64,000 nucleotides of DNA from Niveibacterium microcysteis (GTDB lineage: Bacteria; Pseudomonadota; Gammaproteobacteria; Burkholderiales; Rhodocyclaceae), in contig NZ_CP071060.1 in assembly GCF_017161445.1 (NCBI RefSeq), positions 558,001-622,000 on the forward strand, written 5' to 3'. Numbering within the stretch: the first letter of the stretch is position 1; each line of letters starts with the position of its first letter. The position numbers were made by a program, and so were the translations under genes. Below are positions 45,742 to 54,116 of this stretch, piece by piece. The notes under the pieces are model-generated. The model saw only the letters and a program-made list of their open reading frames with translations, searched no databases and had not been told where the DNA came from.

Positions 45742-47316
45742 TCAATTCACACTGACGGCCGACCAAGCGCGTGCCACGGCGGCGTATTGCGCAGAGCTTG
45801 CCCCGAAGAGGTCCGCCGCCGCGCTGAGCGTTGCGGTGCGGGCGCCCTTGTAGTTGGTGTTGGACGTCATGTACACCGTGAGCGCGCGGTACCAGATCTT
45901 GCCTGCCGCATCGCGCCCGATCGCAGTGAGCCCGGTATCTGCATTGCAGACCAGTTGTGAGGCCGACAGGTTGAAGCCGGTCGGCACCTTGGCGCCCTCG
46001 GCGAGCAGGTAGAAGAAGTGGTTCGCCACGCCGGACGAATAGTGCACGTCGAGCGAACCCAGCGTGCTGCTGTAGCAATCGGGCGATGAGCCATCAAGGC
46101 TTGGCTTGAACATGTAGCGCAGCGCCTTGGTCGGGTTGCTGACGCCCTTGTTCGCGACGAAGATCTTCTCGCCGATCAGATAGTCGCCTGGGTCCGATGC
46201 GTTGCTGGCATAGAACTCCACCAGCGTGCCGAAGATGTCCGACGTTGCTTCGTTCAGGCCGCCTGATTCACCCGAGTAGGTGAGGTTGGCCGAACGGCTG
46301 GTGACGCCGTGCGTCATCTCGTGGCCGGCCACGTCGAGCGAGGTGAGCGGATAGTAGCTGGTGCCATCACCGTCGCCGTAAGTCATGCAGAAGCAGGAGT
46401 CGCTCCAGAACGCGTTCACATACTTGCGGCTGTAATGCACCCGCGAATAGGCGCCACGTCCATCGTTCGCAATGCCGTTGCGACCGTGCACATTCTTGTA
46501 GTAATCCCAGGTGACGTTCTGCCCGAAGGTGGCGTCGACGGCCGCGGTGGCGGTGTCGGCGGTGGTGCCGTCGCCCCACACGTTGTCGGCGTCGGTGAAG
46601 ATCGTGCCGCCGCTGGTGCGGTTCTTCAGGTTGGTGGTGTAGTGGTTGCCACGCGAGGGGTCACGCAAGGCGTAGCCGCCAGTGCTCTGGCTGTCGGTGG
46701 TCAGCGAAACGGAGCCGTCGAACAGGCTCTTGCCGGTGCCCAAGGTGGCGGCTGTTTCGATCTCGTCCCACTTGTCGAGCACTTGGCCACCGTGGGCGTC
46801 GATGAAGGTGTGCATCACGCTGGGTGTGCCGTCGGGTGCCGTGCCGGTCGTCACTATTTCATAGGCGAGCGTGGGTTGGCTGCCGCGCGCGAAGATCACC
46901 TGCTCGCTGCGCGAGGCGCCGTCGCGCTGCCCGCGGAATGCCGATTCCGCGACGGCCGTGGCCGCGAGGTCGTCGAGCGTCGGGCGGGTGTCGATCTGAT
47001 GCCGTGTCGCCATCGTGTGGCTGAAGCGCTGCGCTTGTCCGCGCGCATTCGAATGCACGACGATGTCGCCGCCGATCACGCGCAGCCCCTTGTAGGTGCG
47101 GTCGAAGCGGACATGCTCACTACCGTCGGCATCGGTAATCGTGCCGCGTGCGATGAACTGATCGCCTTCGGATGCCTGCACGTTTGCGCCGAAGTTCTGC
47201 AGATGGATCTGGGCGCGTTTGACCGCCGGGGCGGATGCTTCCTGCGCCGAGGCGGCGCCAACGCTGGACAGTGCGACTGCGATTGAGACCACAAGCTGAC
47301 GTTTGCGAAACACCAT
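45742..47316 (-). CDS. Secreted M4-family metalloprotease (thermolysin-like)
   Basis: A 524-residue precursor: signal peptide (VVSIAVALSSVGAASA), an FTP/propeptide region to about 190 (VIGGDIVVHSNARGQ, LAYEIVTTG), and a thermolysin-like catalytic domain. Zinc ligands are H332 and H336 in GHEMTHGVTS with catalytic E333, and E356 in GGLNEATSDIFG; the second-site histidine lies in DVHYSSGVANHFFYLLAEG. It is an exported neutral protease for protein degradation outside the cell. GGAG precedes the ATG, and a strong terminator follows. Confidence 0.95.
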   Translation of the reverse strand: MVFRKRQLVVSIAVALSSVGAASAQEASAPAVKRAQIHLQNFGANVQASEGDQFIARGTITDADGSEHVRFDRTYKGLRVIGGDIVVHSNARGQAQRFSHTMATRHQIDTRPTLDDLAATAVAESAFRGQRDGASRSEQVIFARGSQPTLAYEIVTTGTAPDGTPSVMHTFIDAHGGQVLDKWDEIETAATLGTGKSLFDGSVSLTTDSQSTGGYALRDPSRGNHYTTNLKNRTSGGTIFTDADNVWGDGTTADTATAAVDATFGQNVTWDYYKNVHGRNGIANDGRGAYSRVHYSRKYVNAFWSDSCFCMTYGDGDGTSYYPLTSLDVAGHEMTHGVTSRSANLTYSGESGGLNEATSDIFGTLVEFYASNASDPGDYLIGEKIFVANKGVSNPTKALRYMFKPSLDGSSPDCYSSTLGSLDVHYSSGVANHFFYLLAEGAKVPTGFNLSASQLVCNADTGLTAIGRDAAGKIWYRALTVYMTSNTNYKGARTATLSAAADLFGASSAQYAAVARAWSAVSVN

Positions 47317-47558
47317 GGGTAACTCCTTCTCTGTCGGGCTGGAGAGTCGGGGTGCGCAGTTGTGCCACGTACCCTCGTCGGTCGGGGGGATTCGAATAGC
47401 ATAGTTGCGGCGGACGCGCTGTCCAGCGTTTCCCGCATCGAAGGCCGGAGTTGACCGATCCGGCGTGGCTGTCGCGCCGCATCCGCTACGATTGCCACGC
47501 TGCTCATCCGGCAGCGATCCGGCCCCGCAACCACGCGGGCGCCAGCAGAGGTCACACG

Positions 47559-48839
47559 ATGAATACTGCCCAAGCCCAGCACGCCACTCCCATTCCCGCA
47601 GCCGATGTTTTGCCGGCGATGCGGTTTCTTGTTCTCGCTGCGCGATTGCTCTGTGAATACAACATGCGCGCTGAACTGCTGCGGCGGAAATTGCTCCGCG
47701 CGGCGTCGCACCTTGGCCTCGATATCCTGGTCTTCGTCAGCTACCGCGGCGTCACGCTCTTTTCGCCCGGCGGGCAACAGTTCCACGCGCAAGCCCCCGA
47801 GCTGCGCATCAACGTGGCCGTCAGCTCGGTCGTCAATCGGGTGATCGATGAGGTGTGCGAAGGCCGCATCGGGTTGGCCGAAGCAACTGCAGAGTTGGAG
47901 TCGATCGAGCGCCGTGCCGTGCGCCATAACCGCTGGCTGCTCGCCTGCATTTTCGGCGTTGCAGCCGCAGCGCTGGCGCGCTTGCTGCAAGCGGATTGGG
48001 GGGCGGTCGCCGTGAGTGGCGTGTCCTCAGGGCTTGGCCTGCTGGCGCGCCAGGAACTCGCGAAACGGCATGTCGTGCTGTTCGCCATGCCGTTCACCGC
48101 GGCCCTGATCGGCTCGATCCTCGGCGGGCTGGTGATCCGTGCCGGATGGACCGCCACACCGGGGTTCTGCCTGATGGTGCCCGCGTTGATGCTGGTGCCG
48201 GGGCCACATCTGATCAATGGCCTCTACGACATGCTGGAAAACCACATGCAGACCGGGATCGCACGCCTCGGGCTGGCCACGGGGATCCTCGTTGCGGCGG
48301 CACTCGGCGTCTTCCTGGGCGGCTGGCTGACGCTGGGCATGACCACCGTGTCCGCGGTGCCCTCGCCAGACGCCAACATCACCTTGCTGGTCGACGTACT
48401 TCTGGCGGGCGTGGCGGCCTGTGGCTTCGGCGCGTTCTACAACGAACCCTGGCGTGTGCTCTGGACATCGATCCTGTGTGGCATGGTGGGCCACGGCATC
48501 CGCTACGTCGCCATGCACAACGGCGTGTCGCAGGAGATCGCGACCTTGTTTGCCTGCCTCGCGATCGGGGCAATGGCCAACGTTGCGGTTGACCGCATGC
48601 GTCTGCCTTTTGCCGCCGTGGCCTTTGCTGGCGCAGTACCGATGATGCCCGGCGTGTTCATCTACCAAGGCATCGCCGGCGCGATGCAGATCGCGCGTGA
48701 AGGCGCGCATGCTGATGCGGCGCAACTGGCCGCGACTTTCGCGTGCTTCTTCAAGGCCTGCTTCGTGGTGGGCGCGATGGGGCTGGGCTTGCTGATCGGC
48801 GCGCGCCTGGCTGGATTGGTACGGCGCCCGCGGGATTGA
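47559..48839 (+). CDS. ThrE-family threonine/serine exporter
   Basis: A 426-residue protein. The N-terminal ~150 residues are the ThrE cytoplasmic domain (RFLVLAARLLCEYNMRAELLRRKL, IGLAEATAELESIERRAVRHNRW), followed by about ten membrane segments including FCLMVPALMLVPGPHLINGLYDM and AVAFAGAVPMMPGVFIYQGIAGA, which match the two halves of PF06738/ThrE. It may export threonine or serine, but small-molecule preference cannot be read from sequence. AGAGG lies seven bases before the ATG; an earlier in-frame start is unlikely. Confidence 0.88.
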   Translation: MNTAQAQHATPIPAADVLPAMRFLVLAARLLCEYNMRAELLRRKLLRAASHLGLDILVFVSYRGVTLFSPGGQQFHAQAPELRINVAVSSVVNRVIDEVCEGRIGLAEATAELESIERRAVRHNRWLLACIFGVAAAALARLLQADWGAVAVSGVSSGLGLLARQELAKRHVVLFAMPFTAALIGSILGGLVIRAGWTATPGFCLMVPALMLVPGPHLINGLYDMLENHMQTGIARLGLATGILVAAALGVFLGGWLTLGMTTVSAVPSPDANITLLVDVLLAGVAACGFGAFYNEPWRVLWTSILCGMVGHGIRYVAMHNGVSQEIATLFACLAIGAMANVAVDRMRLPFAAVAFAGAVPMMPGVFIYQGIAGAMQIAREGAHADAAQLAATFACFFKACFVVGAMGLGLLIGARLAGLVRRPRD

Positions 48840-48989
48840 TCGCCGCCAGCCGTTTGTCGGCAGGTTTGACGAATTTCTCGCTCGCAAGCGAAACGCCGGG
48901 CGTAGCATGACCGGATTGCAATGATCGGGTGAGGCGGCGCGACGGCAGGTGATACATGCCCGTCAGCGAGGCTGGGAAGGAGCGTCACC

Positions 48990-50216
48990 ATGCAGTTTCA
49001 CGAACCGACGATGGCGATCATGGCGGCCGCCATTCACACCGCCCTGGCACTGGTGCTGACGTTGACGATTCGCCGGCGGAGCGAGGTGCCCGGCGGTGAC
49101 CTCTGGTGCCTTGGTATGAGTCTTGTGGCGACCGGCCTGATCGCACTGGTCGGCCTGATGTGGATCGGCTTGCCCGGCGGGCGTGCCGTGTTCAATGCCG
49201 GCGTGCTCGCCGGTTTTGTTGCCTTCCTCGAAGGCGTACGCCGTTTTGATGGCGCCGAGGCCCGCCTGTGGCTGGTGCCGCTCGCCGCACTGGCGGGCCT
49301 GGTCATCAGCTTTGGTTTTGCGGGCGAGGGCATGCAGGCGACGATCCGAGTGACCTTGATGTCGGGTCTGCTGGTTTTGGCCAGCGGTGCGATCGCGTTG
49401 CGTGTGCTCGGCCCTGGTGCTGTCGAGGAGCAATCCGCTCGCGTCGTGATCCTGCTGGCCGCGACCGGACTTGGCGGTATCTTCTGCACCCGCATCGCCG
49501 CAAACTTGTTGCCCGGCGGTCTGAATGCCAACGATGCGACCACGCGCGTGCTCTGCTATGCCGGTGTCAGCGTGCTGTCGATTGTGTTCTCGTTCGGCTG
49601 CCTGCTCTGGGCGAACATCCGTGTCTCATCTCAGCTGGCCCGGCTTGCGCGCATCGACGATCTCACCGGACTCGCGAACCGTCTGTCTCTCACCGAACTG
49701 CTGGCTCGCCAGCACGCGCGCTGGCTGCGGAGCGGGCGCCCCTACAGCGTTGTGATGATCAACGTAGACCGCTTCGGTGATATCGATGCCGGTTTTGGTG
49801 CCGCCACCGGCGACAGGGTGCTGCTTGAAGTGGCAAAGCGGATTATCGGTGTCGCCCGTGCGGACGATGTCTGCGGACGCTTCGGTGGCGACGAGTTCTG
49901 CATCCTTCTGCCCGATACGAATGTGGGCGAGGCGCATGTCCTGGCAGAACGTGTGCGCCAGGCGATCGGCGAGGAGCCTTTCGTGCTTGCTGATGGCGCG
50001 ATCGCCGTGAGTGTCAGCATTGGCGTTGCCGACTGCATGGTCGGTGAGCGGTCGCATGCCGTGTTGCGTCGCGCCGATCTTGCCTTGGTGAGTGCGCGGC
50101 AAGCGGGCGGCAATCGCGTCGAAGGCTGGCAGCCGCCAGCGGAAGTACCGTCACCGATTTCCGAAGACGATTCGGGCCCGCTGACGAGTTTCCTGCGCAG
50201 CCCCTTGCGCGCGTGA
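48990..50216 (+). CDS. Membrane-bound diguanylate cyclase (GGDEF)
   Basis: A 408-residue protein with about six membrane segments in the first 210 residues and a GGDEF domain after LARIDDLTGLANR. The active site is intact, RFGGDEFCILLP, and a RADD inhibition site (RxxD five residues upstream of GGDEF) suggests product feedback. It makes cyclic di-GMP to control motility or biofilm. The membrane sensor resembles multi-pass input domains of unknown ligand. GGAAGGAG precedes the start. Its stop overlaps the start of the next gene. Confidence 0.93.
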   Translation: MQFHEPTMAIMAAAIHTALALVLTLTIRRRSEVPGGDLWCLGMSLVATGLIALVGLMWIGLPGGRAVFNAGVLAGFVAFLEGVRRFDGAEARLWLVPLAALAGLVISFGFAGEGMQATIRVTLMSGLLVLASGAIALRVLGPGAVEEQSARVVILLAATGLGGIFCTRIAANLLPGGLNANDATTRVLCYAGVSVLSIVFSFGCLLWANIRVSSQLARLARIDDLTGLANRLSLTELLARQHARWLRSGRPYSVVMINVDRFGDIDAGFGAATGDRVLLEVAKRIIGVARADDVCGRFGGDEFCILLPDTNVGEAHVLAERVRQAIGEEPFVLADGAIAVSVSIGVADCMVGERSHAVLRRADLALVSARQAGGNRVEGWQPPAEVPSPISEDDSGPLTSFLRSPLRA

Positions 50217-50857
50217 CCAAGCCGATTCTGATCACGCCGCGCCGGCTGCGTGCCGCCGAGCGTGGGCTTGCGGCGGCGGATCCGGTGCTGGCTGCGCTGA
50301 TAGCACGCCATGGCCGCTGTCTGTTGGCGCCCGACCCCGCTCGTTCGCCGTATGAGGCGCTGGCTACGGCGGTGATGTACCAGCAACTTGCCGGCAGGGC
50401 TGCGGAGACGATTCATCGCCGCTTCCTCGCGCTGTTTCCCGAGCACGCATTCCCGCCGCCAGCTGCGGTGCTCGCTGCGAGCGATGAGCAACTTCGTTCG
50501 GCCGGACTTTCAAGGCAGAAGCAAGCTTATCTGCGTGACCTCGCCGCCAAGGCGCTGGAAGGTGTCGTGCCGATGGCGAGTGGCGAACTCGAGCGCTTGT
50601 CCAGCGATGCGATCGTGATGCGGCTCACAGCCGTGCGAGGCGTCGGGCGCTGGACGGCGGAGATGTTCCTGATCTTCACGCTGGGCCGTATCGACGTGCT
50701 GCCGCTCGACGACTACGGCATTCGTGCAGGCTATGCCCGAGCCTATGGCCAGGATCGCTTGCCAAGCGCCAGCGAACTTCGCGCGGCGGGACAGTGCTGG
50801 GCGCCTTGGCGCAGCGTTGCCTGCTGGTACCTGTGGCGGGCTGCCGACGCTCCTTGA
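50213..50857 (+). CDS. AlkA-like DNA-3-methyladenine glycosylase (HhH-GPD)
   Basis: A 214-residue HhH-GPD glycosylase. The helix-hairpin-helix LTAVRGVGRWTAEMFLIFTLGRIDVLPLDDYGIR contains the catalytic aspartate at the end of VLPLDD. MYQQLAGRAAETIHRRF is also typical of the AlkA/MPG II group, which removes alkylated bases. It has no N-terminal Ada-like region. The GTG at 50213 overlaps the cyclase stop (GTGA), so the two are translationally coupled, an odd pairing of signalling and DNA repair. Confidence 0.9.
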   Translation: MTKPILITPRRLRAAERGLAAADPVLAALIARHGRCLLAPDPARSPYEALATAVMYQQLAGRAAETIHRRFLALFPEHAFPPPAAVLAASDEQLRSAGLSRQKQAYLRDLAAKALEGVVPMASGELERLSSDAIVMRLTAVRGVGRWTAEMFLIFTLGRIDVLPLDDYGIRAGYARAYGQDRLPSASELRAAGQCWAPWRSVACWYLWRAADAP

Positions 50858-50887
50858 GCGCATATCGCGCACGCCGACCCAAAAAGA

Positions 50888-50913
50888 CAAACAGGGCCGT
50901 TTGGCCCTGTTTG
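50888..50913. terminator. Intrinsic terminator after the glycosylase gene
   Basis: caaacagggcc / ggccctgtttg with a GTTT loop and a T-rich right flank (CTTT) fits termination of the upstream plus-strand pair, and its A-rich left side could serve the minus-strand small gene as well. Confidence 0.8.
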
Positions 50914-50976
50914 CTTTGCACCTGTCTCGGTGCTTGTGCCGGTGCGCGCGTTAAGCTCGCCCAGCGGGGGAGATCT

Positions 50977-51180
50977 TTAGTTTGCCTGGCAGCGGGTGCG
51001 CATCCATGCCACCGCGATCTCGCGGGTCGGCATGCTGCTCGACTTCGCGATCAAACGGACGCGGCCGTCTTTCTGTTCGTGGATCTCTGCAAAGAAGCCG
51101 TCGTTCGCGGCATACACACCACCGAATACGCAGTTGCGACCGGTGCCGGTTTCCATCACGTCAAGCGGTAGGGGGGCCAT
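50977..51180 (-). CDS. Small protein, paralogue 1 of a tandem pair
   Basis: A 67-residue protein. It aligns without gaps with the 71-residue protein at 51359, sharing VFGGVYAANDGFFAEIHEQ and EIAVAWM, with over half of positions identical. The start ATG has AAGGA upstream. There is no signal peptide or membrane segment and the charge pattern is mixed, so it is probably cytoplasmic. I do not know the family. A conserved pair of inverted repeats in the gap to its sister suggests separate control. The two copies have diverged outside the core. Confidence 0.75.
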   Translation of the reverse strand: MAPLPLDVMETGTGRNCVFGGVYAANDGFFAEIHEQKDGRVRLIAKSSSMPTREIAVAWMRTRCQAN

Positions 51181-51264
51181 GACTATTCCTTTCTTTTTGC
51201 TTTACTGCTGAGTTGAATTCTAGTCGCAGCCAAAGCAGCTAACAAATTCAAGCTTTTGATATGT

Positions 51265-51323
51265 CGATAGTTTTTTCTATCGGGGACCCAAAATGAATAA
51301 TGGCCACCGTTTGGTGGCCATTA
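51265..51323. repeat. Two inverted repeats between the small paralogues
   Basis: CGATAG-TTTTTT-CTATCG (51265-51282) is a short palindrome that may be an operator for the 50977 gene. taatggccacc / ggtggccatta with a GTTT loop (51298-51323) is an 11-bp stem just after the stop of the 51359 gene and looks like its terminator. Confidence 0.6.
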
Positions 51324-51358
51324 CGTCAGGGCGCCCGGATGTCGGGCGAGGGGCGGAA

Positions 51359-51574
51359 TCAGGCGGCGGAGTGCTTGAACCAGGGCCGGCTCTGCATCCA
51401 TGCCACCGCGATCTCGTGCGAAGGCAGCATGTCGGACTTGTCGACGCGGCGGATCGACCCGTCACGCTGTTCGTGGATTTCGGCGAAGAAGCCATCATTG
51501 GCGGCATAGACGCCACCGAAGACGCGCACCGAACCGTTGGAGACTTCAAAAACTTCGAGAGCGTTTTCACTCAT
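51359..51574 (-). CDS. Small protein, paralogue 2 of a tandem pair
   Basis: A 71-residue protein, the upstream sister of the 50977 gene, starting MSENALEVFEVSNGSV and then the shared core VFGGVYAANDGFFAEIHEQ. It ends in a distinct tail, PWFKHSAA. A GGGGGT-like site lies before the ATG. The upstream region (51600-51715) is AT-rich compared with the rest of the window and contains a long palindrome, so it is likely a strong or regulated promoter. The function is unknown; invariant glycine, tyrosine and histidine residues in the core could form a binding site. Confidence 0.75.
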   Translation of the reverse strand: MSENALEVFEVSNGSVRVFGGVYAANDGFFAEIHEQRDGSIRRVDKSDMLPSHEIAVAWMQSRPWFKHSAA

Positions 51575-51618
51575 GATCTGTACCCCCAGGGTAGTTGTAC
51601 TGCGTGCCTTGTTATGCT

Positions 51619-51635
51619 TTTGTGCACAGCACAAA
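51619..51635. promoter_or_regulatory. Palindrome upstream of small paralogue 2
   Basis: TTTGTGC-ACA-GCACAAA, a perfect 7-bp inverted repeat 45 bp before the ATG on the minus strand, fits an operator for a dimeric regulator within an AT-rich promoter region. Confidence 0.45.
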
Positions 51636-51718
51636 GACTACTCCGCCTTAAAGGGAGCACCAATTCATCTTTCCGATTGTTGTATAAGCGGGATTTGTTG
51701 CGCCGCCGCAAATGGCGG

Positions 51719-53221
51719 TCAGGGGTAGAAGGCGTAGAGCTTGTAGCCGGTGGCCTTCTGGCCGGTTGCGTCCAGATAGAGCGTGAAGGACACGTCGCTG
51801 CCCGCTGCAAAGGCCTGCGTGTGCTGCAGATTCGGCGGCAGCCATTCCTCAGGCGGTAGCGCGCGGCGGACCAGCGCACGATTGAACACATCGGTGAGCG
51901 TAACCTCGATGTGCGGGTAAGACTGGCTGAATGCCGCTTTGTTGCGGAGTGTGCCGCTCAATTCAAACTGGCCGTCCTTGCCTGGGCGAGGATGAAGATC
52001 CGAGGCGTCGATACTGATCTGCGACGACACGCGCGGCCACGGCATTGCGCAGCCCAGCTTCGCGCAGGCCGCCTCGAACAATGGCCGGGTCTCGGGCAGC
52101 TCACGCGCGATGTCGTGCCTAGCCCAAAGCAGTCCTTGGGCGACAACGCCGGCGAACAGTACAAAAATCGAAATGCCCCACATCCAGCTGACGGATTTCG
52201 GGGTCCGCGGCTTTTCCCAGGCGAACTGCTGCGCAGCCTCATGCGGCGGCTCATCTTCGTCGTCGACGTGCTCGATCAGCTCGGGCTCGCCCGGTACCGT
52301 ATGCAGGTCGTCCCCCACCACGGCGGCGCTGGCAACGGCCGGCTCGGGCAGCGGGGCAAAGCGGTCTTCCTCGATGGCATCGAGTTCGTGCACCTCGGTC
52401 GGCCAGCTCGGTTCTTGTGTCACCCCTGCAGGTGAAGCGTAGGCGGTAACAAAGACCGGCGCGTCGTCTTCGTCCGCGGGTGCGAGTTCTTCTGCCTCGA
52501 GCGGTACTTCCGACAGGGATTCGACCGGGACTCGCTCAACCGGCTCGCTGTGCCAGTCAGAAGCGGCGAGGTCGACTTCCGCCTCATGTGCTTGTGCTGC
52601 ACCGCCATGCCCGCCCGGGATGTCGCCGCCGGTGCGCCAGTCGAACGTGAGTGTCGTTTTCTCGTCGTCGCGCGCGGGCCGGATGAAGTCGGCCGTGGCG
52701 GGTGGCGCAACGGGGGCCGGCGTGGCGGTCGCGGGCACGTCGGCATCGAGGTCGAAATCGAGCTCGTAGCTGCTGCGTCGCGGCGCGGCGGGATCGAGCT
52801 CCGGCATCGGCGGAACGATCTCGGTGGCCGAGGTGCCGGCCCAGGAACTGGTGCGATGTGTGGCGAGTGCCGAGTTCACCGCGAGTGGCGCTTTCGGCGG
52901 CTCGACTGGCGCGGCGACGCGCGGAGGCGTTGTCACAACCGCGGGCGACGGCGTCACGCTGGCAGGTGCAGGTGCAGGTGCAGGTGCAGGTGCAGGTGCA
53001 GGTGCAGGTGTACTCGCGGGCGTCGCGGGCGAGGTCGTGACCGCCGCTTCGGTGTTCGCATCCTCGGTGCCTTGCGGCGCCGGCGGCGAATCGATCAGGG
53101 ATTCGAGCGCAGAGAAGGGGGCTTGGCAGTGGCCGCAGCGCACCCGCCCGCCGCGCGCGCGGAGCTGCTCGGGTTTGACCCGGAACGCGGTGCCGCAGTG
53201 CGGGCAGCGCGTCATCAGCAT
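51719..53221 (-). CDS. DUF3426 zinc-ribbon membrane protein with Pro-Ala repeat
   Basis: A 500-residue protein. The N-terminus is a zinc-ribbon (MTRCPHCGTAFRV...VRCGHCQAPF, CxxC twice) of the MJ0042 type. A long low-complexity acidic/proline linker follows, including a PA run encoded by 8 exact hexamers. One membrane segment (WMWGISIFVLFAGVVAQGLLW, about 345-365) leads to a C-terminal DUF3426 domain (PGKDGQFELSGTLRNKAAFSQSYPHIEVTLTD). It lies immediately downstream of prmA, sharing a TAATG overlap, an order common in betaproteobacteria. Function is unknown; a receptor or assembly role is a guess. Confidence 0.88.
   Translation of the reverse strand: MLMTRCPHCGTAFRVKPEQLRARGGRVRCGHCQAPFSALESLIDSPPAPQGTEDANTEAAVTTSPATPASTPAPAPAPAPAPAPAPASVTPSPAVVTTPPRVAAPVEPPKAPLAVNSALATHRTSSWAGTSATEIVPPMPELDPAAPRRSSYELDFDLDADVPATATPAPVAPPATADFIRPARDDEKTTLTFDWRTGGDIPGGHGGAAQAHEAEVDLAASDWHSEPVERVPVESLSEVPLEAEELAPADEDDAPVFVTAYASPAGVTQEPSWPTEVHELDAIEEDRFAPLPEPAVASAAVVGDDLHTVPGEPELIEHVDDEDEPPHEAAQQFAWEKPRTPKSVSWMWGISIFVLFAGVVAQGLLWARHDIARELPETRPLFEAACAKLGCAMPWPRVSSQISIDASDLHPRPGKDGQFELSGTLRNKAAFSQSYPHIEVTLTDVFNRALVRRALPPEEWLPPNLQHTQAFAAGSDVSFTLYLDATGQKATGYKLYAFYP
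52963..53010. repeat. Eight tandem CAGGTG hexamers
   Basis: CAGGTG repeated exactly eight times inside the DUF3426 gene encodes alternating proline and alanine on the minus strand. Slippage would add or remove PA pairs without changing frame. Confidence 0.95.
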
Positions 53222-54105
53222 TAGCGCTGACCCTCCAGGCGCACCCAGCCCTCATGTGTCGCGCCGACTTTGAGCGCGATGTAGGGGGCGTATGCGGCGA
53301 TGACCTGCTCGGCTTGTGGTTCCAGCACGCCGGAGAGCACCAGCTTGCCGCCGTCTGCGACACAGGCCGCAATGGCGGGGGCGAGCACGCACAGCGGGTT
53401 GGTCAGAATGTTCGCGATCACGCGGTCGTAGCGGGCCGTAACCGGTGTGCCGCTATGCACCACCTCGATCGACACGCCGTTGCGCTCGGCGTTGTCGCGC
53501 GTGCTTTCGAGCGCGCGTTCGTCGATGTCGATGCCGACAACCTTGCCCGCGCCGACCTTGGCCGCCGCGATCGCGAGGATGCCGGAGCCGCAGCCGTAGT
53601 CGAGCACGCTGCAGCCGGCGGGAATGTTGTCGAGCACCCACTGCAGGCACAGTCGGGTGGTCGGGTGCGAGCCGGTGCCGAATGCGAGGCCCGGATCCAT
53701 CTCGATGTTGATCGCGTCAGGGTTCGGTGCCACATGCCACGACGGCACGATCCACAGGCGGGGATCGATCTCGATCGGATCGAACTGGCTTTGCGTCAGA
53801 CGCACCCAGTCTTGTTCGGCGACCTCTTCGACGGTGAATGGCGGTACCGCATCGAGGCCGGCCTGCGCCGCCGCTTCGGCGAGCGCTACCGCCAGCTCGA
53901 CATCACGATCGAACAACGCGACGACGCGGCTGTGTTGCCACAAGGGCTGGGCCGGATGGCCCGGCTCGCCGAACTGCGGCACCTCGTCAGGCGTGCCGGC
54001 ATCGGCGTCATCGATCGACACCGACAACGCTCCCGCGTCCATCAGCGCTTCGGAAAGCGTTTCCGCATGCGCTTCATCCGCCTGAACGGCAACCTGCAGC
54101 CACAT
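53221..54105 (-). CDS. prmA: Ribosomal protein L11 methyltransferase
   Basis: A 294-residue SAM-dependent methyltransferase that trimethylates ribosomal protein L11. The SAM-binding motif I is SVLDYGCGSGILAIAAAKVGAGKVVGIDID; upstream MDPGLAFGTGSHPTTRLCL and YDRVIANILTNPL are PrmA-specific. Length and N-terminal domain fit the family. It lies between accC and the DUF3426 gene in the usual betaproteobacterial order. Confidence 0.95.
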   Translation of the reverse strand: MWLQVAVQADEAHAETLSEALMDAGALSVSIDDADAGTPDEVPQFGEPGHPAQPLWQHSRVVALFDRDVELAVALAEAAAQAGLDAVPPFTVEEVAEQDWVRLTQSQFDPIEIDPRLWIVPSWHVAPNPDAINIEMDPGLAFGTGSHPTTRLCLQWVLDNIPAGCSVLDYGCGSGILAIAAAKVGAGKVVGIDIDERALESTRDNAERNGVSIEVVHSGTPVTARYDRVIANILTNPLCVLAPAIAACVADGGKLVLSGVLEPQAEQVIAAYAPYIALKVGATHEGWVRLEGQR

Positions 54106-54116
54106 CGTCGTGTTCC

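Noticed and set aside
52963..53010. CRISPR-like array
   Set aside because: The units are exact 6-bp tandem repeats with no spacers and code for Pro-Ala inside a gene.
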